A DNA stretch of 64,000 nucleotides from Lachnospiraceae bacterium (GCA_021203145.1 JAJQBS010000063.1:1-64000); one strand, 5' to 3'. Numbered from the stretch's first letter, positions 46,836 through 56,597 are shown. Numbers and translations: made by a program. Notes: generated by a model from the sequence alone, not told the origin.

Positions 46836-48629
46836 ATGGATTTATTGATGAAGAATATCCATATGTGCCATCAGGCGAAGCATGCCATGTCACAGATGAC
46901 TCTGGATGAGGATCTGAATGTGCCGGACGCAAAGCCGGACGTGGAGATGATTATTCAGAGCAGGGGCCATATCGTGTTGGAGCATTCGAGAGCGGAGAGC
47001 GGAAAGCTCTTTGTGGACGGCTTTATGGAGGTTGGTATTTTGTACATGGATGAGACGAAGGAGCGGCAGCTTTACCGGCTGGATGCAAAGCTGCCGTTTG
47101 ACGAAATAATCGCGGTAGACGCCCTGGAGCCGGGCGAGAATGTACGGCTGCGCCACGAGACGGAGGATCTGAGCGTGTCACTGATCAATTCCAGAAAGCT
47201 TTCTATCCGCGCCCTGGTGCGGTTTGAAGCGTCCGTGGAGGAGATTTATGATTTGTCGGCCGCGGTAGAAATACAGGGAGCCCCCGCGCGAAGCCTCTCG
47301 GAATGGGGCGGGGAGCCTGGTGCCCGGCGAAGCGAAGGGGCGGACGTGTCGGGGCGCTCCTGGCGGTCGAACCCGGCGCGAAAGGACGAGGCGGCCGGGC
47401 AGCCGGGGATCGCTCTTTGCAAAAAAAGAGAATCGTTGGAGTTTTTGCAGCTGGAGGTGCAGAAAAAGGATATCCTGCGCCTGAAGGAGGATGTGCAGCT
47501 GCCTTCAAACAAGCCGAACATCCGCGAAGTGCTCTGGGAGGATATCCAGTTGCGCGGCTGCCGGACGCAGCTGGAGGAGGGGCGTGTCAGTGTGCGGGGC
47601 AGCCTGTTTGTCTTTGTACTTTATCGCGCGGAGGATGAGAAGGAAAGTATCCAGTGGATGGAGCAGGCGGTACCCCTGGAGGGGAGCCTCGCCTGTGACG
47701 GCTGCACGGCCGGCCTGGTTCCGGATGTGGAGGCCTCCCTTTCCGGAGCTGACCTGACAGTGAAGGAGGACATGGACGGCGAGATGCGGATTTTCCATCT
47801 GGAGGGCGTACTGGATTTGAGTATCTGCCTGTATGGGTCAGATACTGCTGAAATTCTTTCGGACGTCTATTCTCCGGAAAAAGATCTGGAGCTGAAGACG
47901 AGTGATGAGACGTATGAGACACTCATCGTCCGGAATGAATTAAAATGCCGCGCCCAGGGGAAAATACGAATTCAGGGGGCGAAGCCGCGGATCCTCCAGA
48001 TCTGCCACAGCAGCGGGAGTGTACAGATTGACAAAACGGAAATCGTGGAAAACGGAATAAAAATAGAAGGCGCGCTGCCGGTTTCCATTTTATACATTTC
48101 CTCCGACGACAGTATTCCATTTGCCGTGCTGGAAGGGTCGATTCCTTTTACGCACATTGCGGAGGCACAGGGAATGGATTTGGGAGTGCGAAATGGGGAA
48201 TCTGAGAGCTTACGTGTCGCGAGGATGGCGGAAGCGCAGGGAATGAATCAGAAAACACGAAAAGAAGATGGGCTTTCGCTCTGCCGCTACACGCTGACCC
48301 CGGTTCTCGATCAGCTCTCCGCCACAATGTCTGACAGCGAGGAGATTGAAATCCGTGCTTCGGTCGGCTTGAACCTGTTTGCCGTACGCACCTGCCATGT
48401 GTGCTGTATTCACGAAATTCGTGAGAAGGATTACGACGCGGAACGGCTCCTGGATGTGCCGGGGATTGTTGGCTACATCGTTCAGGAGGGAGACACTCTC
48501 TGGGATATCGCCAGAGAATATTTTTCAACACCGCAGCAGATCATGGAGATGAACGGCCTGACGTCGGAGAATATCAAAAAGGGAGACTGCCTGATTCTCA
48601 TGAAAAATATAAAGATGTGTCCTTCGTGA
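46836..48629 (+). CDS. SPOCS (DUF3794) domain protein with C-terminal LysM
   Basis: Repeated DUF3794-like segments; C-terminal YIVQEGDTLWDIAREYFSTPQQIMEMNGL. Confidence 0.88.
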   Translation: MDLLMKNIHMCHQAKHAMSQMTLDEDLNVPDAKPDVEMIIQSRGHIVLEHSRAESGKLFVDGFMEVGILYMDETKERQLYRLDAKLPFDEIIAVDALEPGENVRLRHETEDLSVSLINSRKLSIRALVRFEASVEEIYDLSAAVEIQGAPARSLSEWGGEPGARRSEGADVSGRSWRSNPARKDEAAGQPGIALCKKRESLEFLQLEVQKKDILRLKEDVQLPSNKPNIREVLWEDIQLRGCRTQLEEGRVSVRGSLFVFVLYRAEDEKESIQWMEQAVPLEGSLACDGCTAGLVPDVEASLSGADLTVKEDMDGEMRIFHLEGVLDLSICLYGSDTAEILSDVYSPEKDLELKTSDETYETLIVRNELKCRAQGKIRIQGAKPRILQICHSSGSVQIDKTEIVENGIKIEGALPVSILYISSDDSIPFAVLEGSIPFTHIAEAQGMDLGVRNGESESLRVARMAEAQGMNQKTRKEDGLSLCRYTLTPVLDQLSATMSDSEEIEIRASVGLNLFAVRTCHVCCIHEIREKDYDAERLLDVPGIVGYIVQEGDTLWDIAREYFSTPQQIMEMNGLTSENIKKGDCLILMKNIKMCPS

Positions 48630-48710
48630 TGCGCAAAAAAATCAATTGAATAATTTGATTCTTTATGCTATGCTTTGCCTGATAGAAAATGACAGGCATG
48701 GTGCGTATTC

Positions 48711-49784
48711 ATGATAGAACGAACATTAAAGGCGAGGGCGAAAATTAATCTGGGACTGGATGTCCTGCGAAAAAGGCCGGATGGCTATCACGATCTGCGC
48801 ATGGTCATGCAGACGGTAGATTTGTGTGATGAGATTACACTGCGCGTGCCTGACGGACAAAAGGAGAAGGCGGAGCGCATTTCCCTGAGATGCCTGTTTC
48901 ATGCCCAGGATGAACGGCCGGGTTTCGGACAGGGCGAAAGGGCGGCGCGAGAAACAGCCCCCGCGCGAAGCGTGCCGGAATTGGACGGCCGGCCAGGCTT
49001 CGGAGAGGGCGAAGGGGCGGCGCGAGAGACAGCCTCCGCGCGAAGCGTACGGAGGCGAGATGGCCGGTCTGTCTCCAAAAGAGATGAGGGGGAGGTGCCT
49101 GCCGACTCACGCAACCTGGCGTACCGCGCCGCACATCTTCTGATGGAAGAGTTCGACATCCGGGAGGGTCTGGAGATCACCCTGGAAAAGCACATTCCGG
49201 TGGCCGCCGGACTGGCGGGCGGCAGCTCTGATGCGGCGGCCGTGCTGGTCGGCGCAAATGAGCTGTTTGGACTGGGCTTAACCGTGCGGGAGCTGATGGA
49301 GCGCGGCGTGAAGCTCGGGGCGGATGTCCCTTACTGCATTATGCGCGGCACCGCTCTGGCGGAGGGGATCGGGGATCGCCTGACGCGGCTGCCGGACGCG
49401 CCCCGTGCGTATGTACTGCTCGCCAGGCCTCCCATCTGCGTCTCCACGAAATATGTGTATGACAGGATTGATCTTCGTGAAACGAATTCTATTATGATAC
49501 ATCCGGATATTGATGCACAGGTGCAGGCAGTTCGTGACGGAGACCTGTACCGGATGGCGGCTCTCATGGGGAATGTGCTGGAGACGGTGACGATCCCGGC
49601 TTTTTCTGTGATCAGCGAGATAAAGGAGCTGGTGCTGCAATATGGCGCGGTGAATGCCATGATGAGCGGCAGCGGCCCGACGGTGTTCGGACTTTTTGAC
49701 GACCGGGGGAAGGCAGAGCGAGCGTATGAAGTACTTTCCAGGGGAACACTCGCGGACGAGGTTTTTCTGACGACTTTCTATTGA
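48711..49784 (+). CDS. ispE: 4-diphosphocytidyl-2-C-methyl-D-erythritol kinase with internal insertion
   Basis: LKARAKINLGLDVLRKRPDGYHDLRMVMQTVDLCD, IPVAAGLAGGSSDAAAVL, MMSGSGPTVFGLF. Confidence 0.95.
   Translation: MIERTLKARAKINLGLDVLRKRPDGYHDLRMVMQTVDLCDEITLRVPDGQKEKAERISLRCLFHAQDERPGFGQGERAARETAPARSVPELDGRPGFGEGEGAARETASARSVRRRDGRSVSKRDEGEVPADSRNLAYRAAHLLMEEFDIREGLEITLEKHIPVAAGLAGGSSDAAAVLVGANELFGLGLTVRELMERGVKLGADVPYCIMRGTALAEGIGDRLTRLPDAPRAYVLLARPPICVSTKYVYDRIDLRETNSIMIHPDIDAQVQAVRDGDLYRMAALMGNVLETVTIPAFSVISEIKELVLQYGAVNAMMSGSGPTVFGLFDDRGKAERAYEVLSRGTLADEVFLTTFY
48909..49058 (+). repeat. In-frame 75-bp tandem repeat, 2 units plus degenerate partial
   Basis: DERPGFGQGERAARETAPARSVPEL / DGRPGFGEGEGAARETASARSVRRR. 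Confidence 0.9.
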
Positions 49785-49916
49785 AACAGGTCGGAAATTC
49801 TGGCGATTGTGATTCGCACGTCAGGCGATACAGGATGCATTCGTTATTCCGCAACAGACTTTTATTCCGTAACAGATTTTGACCGGGAATCATCCTGGCT
49901 GGATGGGAGAAGACAA

Positions 49917-50594
49917 ATGATTGATACATTACAGATGGAAATGAATGAATATCTTCCGCTGCGGGACGTCGTGTTTCAGACGCTTCGGCAGGCGATTTTA
50001 AGGGGGGAGATCAGCCCCGGGGAGCGCCTGATGGAGATCCACCTGGCGCAGAAGCTGGGCGTCAGCCGGACGCCGGTGCGCGAGGCGATCCGGATGCTGG
50101 AGCTGGAGGGTCTGGTGACGACGGTTCCCAGAAAAGGCACGGTTGTGGCGGAGATTACGATTTCCGATCTGGAGGACGTACTGGAGGTTCGTCAGGCGCT
50201 GGAGGCGCTGGCGGTTCGCCTTGTCTGCAAAAGGATCACGAAGGAGCAGCTTGCGCAGATGAAATGTCTGGCGACCGATTTCCGCGAGACCCTGAACCGC
50301 GATGATGTGGTGGCGTGCGCGGAGGCGGATATGAAATTTCACGACGCCATCTATGACGCGACCGGAAATAAACGCCTCATCCAGATCCTGAATAATCTGT
50401 GGGAGCAGATGTACCGTTACCGCATGGAATACCTGAAGGATAAGGATTCCCACCAGATTCTGGTGGAAGAGCATGAGGAGATTCTGCGGGCGCTGGAAGC
50501 GCGCGATGAACAGAAGGCGCTCGAAGCGACCTGCCGGCACATTGACCGGCAGAAGGAGCACATTATCGCGGAGCTGAGTGAGAAACACTCTTAG
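49917..50594 (+). CDS. GntR/FadR-family transcriptional regulator
   Basis: GEISPGERLMEIHLAQKLGVSRTPVREAIRMLELEGLV HTH and FCD-like C-terminus. Confidence 0.95.
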   Translation: MIDTLQMEMNEYLPLRDVVFQTLRQAILRGEISPGERLMEIHLAQKLGVSRTPVREAIRMLELEGLVTTVPRKGTVVAEITISDLEDVLEVRQALEALAVRLVCKRITKEQLAQMKCLATDFRETLNRDDVVACAEADMKFHDAIYDATGNKRLIQILNNLWEQMYRYRMEYLKDKDSHQILVEEHEEILRALEARDEQKALEATCRHIDRQKEHIIAELSEKHS

Positions 50595-50710
50595 GAACTT
50601 AAGAACGATTTTTTGCGTAAAGTGGCAAAATTTCGGTTTATCCGGGTTAGGGGACTTAAAACGATTATTTGCGCAAAATGGAAAAATTTCGCTTCCGGTT
50701 TACCCGGGTC
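50593..50710. repeat. Imperfect duplication (55/63 bp) between gntR and argS
   Basis: aggaacttaagaacgattttttgcgtaaagtggcaaaatttcggtttatccgggtt / aggggacttaaaacgattatttgcgcaaaatggaaaaatttcgcttccggtttacccgggtc. Confidence 0.8.
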
Positions 50711-50764
50711 AGGAACTGTCAAGATTACTGCAAAAGGATTACTGCAGAAAGAGGAGTGTACATT

Positions 50765-52531
50765 ATGGAAAAATTTCTGGAATTGATCAGCCGGGAGGTG
50801 TCGGGCGCATTTGAGGCGTGCGGCTATGACGCCTCTTATGGGAAGACCGGCATTTCGAACCGACCGGATTTGTGCGAGTATCAGTGCAACGGCGCGATGG
50901 CGGCGAAAAAGAAATATCAGAAGGCGCCGATCCTGATTGCGAAGGAGATCGTGGAAAGGCTGACAGGAAATCCGATGTTTTTGAGTGCCGAGGCGGTGAA
51001 CCCCGGCTTTATCAATCTGCGGGTGTCTGGTGAATGCCTTGCAGGATACCTGGGCGTGATGGCAGCGGACGAGAACCTGTCCGTAGAAAAGGCTTCCACT
51101 CCGAAGACGATTATCATCGACTATGGCGGGGCGAATGTCGCGAAGCCGCTCCATGTGGGGCATCTGCGCTCGGCGATCATTGGAGAGAGCGTGAAACGGA
51201 TCTGCCGGGCGGCGGGTCATCAGGTGATCGGCGACGTGCATCTGGGCGACTGGGGCCTGCAGATGGGTCTGATTATTACGGAGGTGCGGCACAGAGAGCC
51301 GGATCTGCCGTATTTTGACGAGAGCTTTGACGGCGAATATCCAGAGGAAGCGCCGTTTACGATCGCGGAGCTGGAGGAGATCTATCCGACTGCCAGTGAA
51401 AAGTCGAAGGAGGATGAGGCCTATAAAGCCGAGGCGCTGGAGGCGACAGCCAGGCTGCAGGACGGTGTGCGCGGCTACCGGGCGCTCTGGCAGCATATTC
51501 TGAATGTTTCCATTGCGGATCTGAAAAGAAATTATAGCAGCCTGAATGTGGAGTTTGACCTGTGGAAAAAAGAATCCGACGCCCAGCCGTATATCGCGGA
51601 CATGGCGGAATATATGAAGCGGGAAGGGTACGCCTATCAGGATCAGGGCGCGCTGATTGTGGACGTCAAAGAAGAGAGCGACACGAAGGAGGTGCCGCCC
51701 TGCATGATCCTGAAATCGGACGGCGCGGCCCTCTACACGACGACCGACCTGGCGACGATCATTGACCGTGTGAAGCATTACGACCCCGACGAGATCATTT
51801 ATGTCGTGGACAAGCGGCAGGAGATGCATTTTACGCAGGTCTTCCGCTGTGCGCGCAAAACCAGGCTGGTAAAGGAAGATGTGGAGCTGAAGTTTCTCGG
51901 CTTCGGCACGATGAACGGCAAAGACGGCAAACCGTTTAAGACCCGTGAGGGCGGCGTGATGCGCCTGGAAAGGCTGATTGCCGAGATCAATGAGGAGATG
52001 TACAAAAAGATCATGGAAAATCATGAGGCGGATCCGGATGAGGCGCGCCAGACAGCCGCGCTGGTCGGGCTTTCTACGATCAAGTACGGCGACCTCTCCA
52101 ACCAGGCCTCCAAGGATTATGTCTTTGACGTGGACAAGTTCACCTCCTTTGAGGGAAATACCGGGCCTTACATTTTGTATACAATCGTCAGGATCAAGTC
52201 GATTCTGAAAAAATACTGTGCGGCCGAAGGAACGGTTCTTCCGACCGCGATCCTCGCCCCCGCGAATGAGAGCGAGAAAGCCCTGATGCTGGAGCTGGCG
52301 CAATTCAACAGCGTGATGGAGCAGGCGTTTGAAGAGCTTGCCCCGCACAGGATCTGCTCGTTTATCTACGAGCTTTCCAATGCGCTCAACCGTTTCTATC
52401 ATGAGACGAAGATTCTCTCACATGAGGACGAGGTGCAGAAGGCGGGGTGGATCGCGCTGCTGAACCTGACCAGGCGCGTACTGGAGACCTGCATTGATTT
52501 ACTTGGATTTACAGCTCCCGAGCGGATGTAA
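50765..52531 (+). CDS. argS: Arginyl-tRNA synthetase
   Basis: DYGGANVAKPLHVGHLRSAIIGESVKRICRAAGH; DALR-type C-terminus RICSFIYELSNALNRFYHETKIL. Confidence 0.97.
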   Translation: MEKFLELISREVSGAFEACGYDASYGKTGISNRPDLCEYQCNGAMAAKKKYQKAPILIAKEIVERLTGNPMFLSAEAVNPGFINLRVSGECLAGYLGVMAADENLSVEKASTPKTIIIDYGGANVAKPLHVGHLRSAIIGESVKRICRAAGHQVIGDVHLGDWGLQMGLIITEVRHREPDLPYFDESFDGEYPEEAPFTIAELEEIYPTASEKSKEDEAYKAEALEATARLQDGVRGYRALWQHILNVSIADLKRNYSSLNVEFDLWKKESDAQPYIADMAEYMKREGYAYQDQGALIVDVKEESDTKEVPPCMILKSDGAALYTTTDLATIIDRVKHYDPDEIIYVVDKRQEMHFTQVFRCARKTRLVKEDVELKFLGFGTMNGKDGKPFKTREGGVMRLERLIAEINEEMYKKIMENHEADPDEARQTAALVGLSTIKYGDLSNQASKDYVFDVDKFTSFEGNTGPYILYTIVRIKSILKKYCAAEGTVLPTAILAPANESEKALMLELAQFNSVMEQAFEELAPHRICSFIYELSNALNRFYHETKILSHEDEVQKAGWIALLNLTRRVLETCIDLLGFTAPERM

Positions 52532-52576
52532 AGCTCCAAATCGACCGCAGGGATTTGCCGGATACAGAGGATTATT

Positions 52577-53650
52577 ATGCTGGATATTTTACTGGACGCC
52601 CTGACAGACTGCGTCAGGCTGCTGCCGTTTCTGTTTTTATCCTATCTGGCGGTGGAATACATCGAGCACCGGATGGATGACCGTTCAAAAGAGATGATTT
52701 ATCACGCGGGGAAGGCCGGTCCGCTGATCGGAAGCCTTCTGGGCGTGATCCCCCAGTGCGGATTTTCCGCGGCAGCTGCGGGGCTTTTTGCTGCCCGCGT
52801 GGTGTCGCCGGGTACGCTGATCGCGATTTTTCTGTCCACCTCGGACGAAATGCTTCCGCTGATGCTCTCGGCGGGCATCCAGGCGGGCGTCATTTTCCGT
52901 GTACTGGTGGTCAAAGTGGCCGCGGGAGCCCTGATCGGGCTGCTTGTGGATTTCATCGCCGCGAGGCTGCATCTGTGGAATCCGTCCATATCAGAAAAGC
53001 CGCGGATTTTACCGCCCGGAAAGAGAATCGGCGAGGGGGAAAGGGGTCAGAAAATGACCGGTCTGCAGCTGGATCCGGGGCAGGCGCAGAAAAAGCCTGT
53101 CCGGCATCTGAATCCGGGTTGGCCTCAGAAAAAGCCTGTCCGGCATCTGAATCCGGGTCGGCCTCAGAAAAAGCCTGACTGGCATCTGGACCCGGGGCAG
53201 CCGGAACACAAAGAGCGGATGCATATGTGCGATAAAGGGCACTGTAATTGCAACGAGGAGGGAATTTTCCGCGCGGCGCTTCACCATACGCTGCAGACAG
53301 CCCTGTTTCTTTTTCTGATATCGTGGGTTCTGGGCTTTGGAATGGAATGGTTCCAGGATACGGCCTTTTCCAGAGGGATTTTTTCGATCCCGCAGATTCA
53401 GGCCACCCTTGCCGCACTTGTCGGCATGATTCCAAACTGCGCCGCATCCGTACTCATCACGCAGCTTTACCTCGAAGGAGTGCTGGGCAGCGGGGCGCTT
53501 TTTTCCGGGCTGCTCTGCGGGGCGGGTACCGGGCTGCTTGTTCTATACCGGGAAAATGACCGTCCGCGCGAAAATCTTGTCCTCACGGTTGTTCTGTATG
53601 TGAGCGGGGTATTTGCGGGGACACTCGCGGGATCGGCGGGGATTTTATGA
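52577..53650 (+). CDS. Putative manganese transporter / arsenic-efflux-like membrane protein with internal repeat
   Basis: Duplicated halves GVIPQCGFSAAAAGLFAARVVSPGTLIAIFLSTSDEMLPLM and GMIPNCAASVLITQLYLEGVL. Confidence 0.8.
   Translation: MLDILLDALTDCVRLLPFLFLSYLAVEYIEHRMDDRSKEMIYHAGKAGPLIGSLLGVIPQCGFSAAAAGLFAARVVSPGTLIAIFLSTSDEMLPLMLSAGIQAGVIFRVLVVKVAAGALIGLLVDFIAARLHLWNPSISEKPRILPPGKRIGEGERGQKMTGLQLDPGQAQKKPVRHLNPGWPQKKPVRHLNPGRPQKKPDWHLDPGQPEHKERMHMCDKGHCNCNEEGIFRAALHHTLQTALFLFLISWVLGFGMEWFQDTAFSRGIFSIPQIQATLAALVGMIPNCAASVLITQLYLEGVLGSGALFSGLLCGAGTGLLVLYRENDRPRENLVLTVVLYVSGVFAGTLAGSAGIL
53069..53203 (+). repeat. In-frame 39-bp tandem repeat, 3 units plus partial
   Basis: ctgaatccgggttggcctcagaaaaagcctgtccggcat; protein LNPGWPQKKPVRH. 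Confidence 0.95.
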
Positions 53651-53770
53651 GTGATTAGCAAAAAATGCCATTATCAAAGCAATAAATACGGAGAACAAAA
53701 TCGTGATTTTTGTTATCTTTATCAGTAAAGTGGCAATTGCTTATATTTTTACAGGAGGGAAACTGGCGCT

Positions 53771-55966
53771 ATGAGGAGAGAAGAGGCGAGAAGGAAGGCT
53801 GTGGAGCTTGTTTCCAAAATGACGACAGAGGAAAAGGCGAGTCAGCTGCGGTATGATGCGCCCGCGATCAAACGGCTGGGGATTCCGGCCTACAACTGGT
53901 GGAATGAGGCGCTTCACGGCGTCGCGAGGGCAGGGCAGGCGACGGTGTTTCCGCAGGCGATCGGTCTGGGAGCAACGTTTGATACTGCGCTGGTCGGCGA
54001 GATTGCGGACGTGATCGCGACAGAGGGGCGTGCGAAGTTTAACGCATATTCGAAAAAAGGAGACCGTGATATTTATAAGGGACTGACCTTCTGGTCTCCG
54101 AATGTAAATATTTTCCGCGATCCGAGATGGGGGCGCGGTCATGAGACTTATGGCGAGGATCCATATCTGACGAGCCGGCTGGGCGTCGCGTTTGTCAAAG
54201 GCCTCCAGGGGGACGGCGAGACCATGAAGGCTGCGGCCTGCGCGAAGCATTTTGCGGTGCATTCCGGGCCGGAAGCGATCCGCCATGAGTTCGACGCCCG
54301 GGCGAGCGCGAAGGATATGGAGGAGACCTACCTTGTGGCGTTTGAGACCCTTGTAAAAGAAGCACAGGTGGAAGCGGTGATGGGCGCGTACAACCGTGTG
54401 AACGGCGAGCCGGCCTGCGCGAGCCGGGCATTACAGGAAAAGCTGCGCGGCGAATGGGGGTTTGAGGGCCATTTCGTCTCCGACTGCTGGGCGATCAGCG
54501 ATTTCCACGAGCGCCATATGGTGACGAAGAACGCCTGCGAGTCGGCGGCGTTGGCGATCAATACCGGCTGCGACCTGAACTGCGGCGTGACTTATCTTTA
54601 TATCATGAAGGCTTATGAAGAAGGGCTTGTGACGGAGGAGACTATCACGGAGGCGGCCGTCCGTCTGTTTACGACCCGCTATCTGCTCGGGCTGTTTGAC
54701 GGCAGCGAGTATGACGACATTTCTTATCCGGAGGTCGAGTCGCCGGCACATCTGGCTCTGGCGGAAAAGGCGGCCGAGGAGAGCTTTGTATTATTAAAAA
54801 ATGACGGGATTCTTCCGTTAAAGAAAGAAACTCTGAAAACAGTCGGGCTGATCGGCCCGAACATGAACAGCCGCGCGGCTCTGATCGGGAATTACCATGG
54901 GACGGCTTCGCGCTATGTCACGATCCAGGAGGGGATCCAGGACTATCTGGGGTCGGACGTGCGCGTCCTGACAAGCGTCGGCTGCGAGCTGTTTCGCGAT
55001 CATTCAGAATCGCTCTCGCGGGGACAGAACCGCCTGAGCGAAGCGCGGATTGTGGCTGACGCAAGCGACGTTGTGCTTCTCTGCGTGGGACTTGACGAGA
55101 CCCTGGAGGGGGAGGAAGGCGACACCGGGAACAGCGACGCGTCGGGCGACAAGGCAGATCTGCAGCTTCCACAGGTGCAGCGCGAGCTGATGGAGGTGGT
55201 CGCTGCGAGCGGCAAGCCTGCCATTCTGCTTCTGATGGCGGGGAGCGACATTGATCTGAGCTACGCCGCAGAGCATTTTGACGCAGTCATGGTATTGTGG
55301 TATCCGGGCGGCGAAGGAGGAAGGGCGGCGGCAAAAGTGCTGTTTGGCGATGCTTCCCCCTCAGGCAAGCTGCCGGTGACCTTTTACGAATCGTTGGTCG
55401 AGCTGCCTGAATTTACAGATTACTCCATGCAGGGGCGTACCTACCGCTATATGGCAGGGAAGGCACAGTTCCCATTCGGATACGGGCTTACATACGGCAA
55501 GGCCGAAGTGACAGCGGCGGAAATCCGGGCGGGAGAGCCGCGCAACACTTCAGCTCCGGCGGAGCGCGGGGACAAAGCGGCGCAAGACCAACCGGCTTCT
55601 ACTAAGAAAGAACCGGATGCAGTATCCCGCGAGGCGCAGGAGGGCGTAACAATCTTTGCGGAGGTGACAAACCGGGGCAGCTTTGATACGCAGGATGTCG
55701 TGCAGGTTTATGTGAAAAAAACAGACTGCCCGGATGCGGTGCCAAACCCACAGCTGCAGGCGTTCGCGAGAGTCTCCCTGAAAGCGGGAGAGACCAGGCA
55801 GCTGCCGCTGAAGCTTTCCCCGAAAGCATTCACCGTGGTAGACGCCAAAGGCGTCCGTCGGGAAGAGAGCGGTACCTATGCGATCTATGTCGGCTGCAGC
55901 CAGCCGGACGAGCGGAGCGTGGAGCTTACCGGGATCCGGCCGCTGAAAATCCTGTATGAGACCTAA
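53771..55966 (+). CDS. Glycoside hydrolase family 3 protein
   Basis: YNWWNEALHGVARAGQATVFPQAIGLGATFD, ACAKHFAVHSGPE, GFEGHFVSDCWAI, GYGLTYG, fibronectin III-like C-terminus. Confidence 0.95.
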   Translation: MRREEARRKAVELVSKMTTEEKASQLRYDAPAIKRLGIPAYNWWNEALHGVARAGQATVFPQAIGLGATFDTALVGEIADVIATEGRAKFNAYSKKGDRDIYKGLTFWSPNVNIFRDPRWGRGHETYGEDPYLTSRLGVAFVKGLQGDGETMKAAACAKHFAVHSGPEAIRHEFDARASAKDMEETYLVAFETLVKEAQVEAVMGAYNRVNGEPACASRALQEKLRGEWGFEGHFVSDCWAISDFHERHMVTKNACESAALAINTGCDLNCGVTYLYIMKAYEEGLVTEETITEAAVRLFTTRYLLGLFDGSEYDDISYPEVESPAHLALAEKAAEESFVLLKNDGILPLKKETLKTVGLIGPNMNSRAALIGNYHGTASRYVTIQEGIQDYLGSDVRVLTSVGCELFRDHSESLSRGQNRLSEARIVADASDVVLLCVGLDETLEGEEGDTGNSDASGDKADLQLPQVQRELMEVVAASGKPAILLLMAGSDIDLSYAAEHFDAVMVLWYPGGEGGRAAAKVLFGDASPSGKLPVTFYESLVELPEFTDYSMQGRTYRYMAGKAQFPFGYGLTYGKAEVTAAEIRAGEPRNTSAPAERGDKAAQDQPASTKKEPDAVSREAQEGVTIFAEVTNRGSFDTQDVVQVYVKKTDCPDAVPNPQLQAFARVSLKAGETRQLPLKLSPKAFTVVDAKGVRREESGTYAIYVGCSQPDERSVELTGIRPLKILYET

Positions 55967-56046
55967 TAAGCTACATATTATTTTACGCGACATACGGACG
56001 CCTGATACCTGACAGAGTACTGAATGGGGGAAAAGAGATCTTGTTT

Positions 56047-56409
56047 ATGAACGAAATTTTTAAAGCAGTGGTTGACGCCGAGGATGCGCCGGTTGTCATC
56101 TGCGATACGGAACACCAGATTGTCTATATGAACCCGACCGCCATGAAACGGTATGAAAAATGGGGCGGGGGCGCACTTGTGGGCAGATCCATTTTTGACT
56201 GCCACAATCCCCGCTCAAAAGAGATCATTTTGTCCGTGTATGCGAGATTTTCCGATAATCCCGGTTTAAATAAGGTGTATACATACACAAAAAAACGGGA
56301 CGGTGAGGACACCGATGTCTATATTGTTGCTCTTAGAAACGAAAGCGGCTCTCTGATCGGCTATTACGAGAAGCATGAGAGCCGTATACATGAGCAGGAG
56401 CAAGTATGA
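56047..56409 (+). CDS. Small PAS-domain protein
   Basis: VVDAEDAPVVICDTEHQIVYMNPTAMKRY...GRSIFDCHN. Confidence 0.75.
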   Translation: MNEIFKAVVDAEDAPVVICDTEHQIVYMNPTAMKRYEKWGGGALVGRSIFDCHNPRSKEIILSVYARFSDNPGLNKVYTYTKKRDGEDTDVYIVALRNESGSLIGYYEKHESRIHEQEQV

Positions 56410-56597
56410 AGGAACTGCCCGGCTTAAAAGATCGGGCATATATTAAGTATGTGCTGGAGCATTATGACCCGGATCGGAACCTGCTCATTGACAGCAGCGG
56501 TCTCCCGAACGGGATCCATATGCCGCTGACAGGCACCAACCAAGTTTACTGTTTTTCACTCAGCCTCACAAGCGCATGCTACAGTTCTTCTTTATAG
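56406..56597 (+). pseudogene. Short, probably truncated ORF of unknown family
   Basis: Overlaps PAS gene stop (ATGA); 63 aa, ends in the 3' end of the convergent ATPase gene. Confidence 0.4.

Noticed and set aside
50593-50764. T-box riboswitch in front of argS
   Set aside because: I could not find a convincing T-box consensus or specifier/antiterminator arrangement; the region is better described as an imperfect duplication.
50591-52402. 603-aa minus-strand ORF opposite argS
   Set aside because: Exact antisense of a clear arginyl-tRNA synthetase; long antisense ORFs are common here from codon bias, and the product has no recognisable domain.
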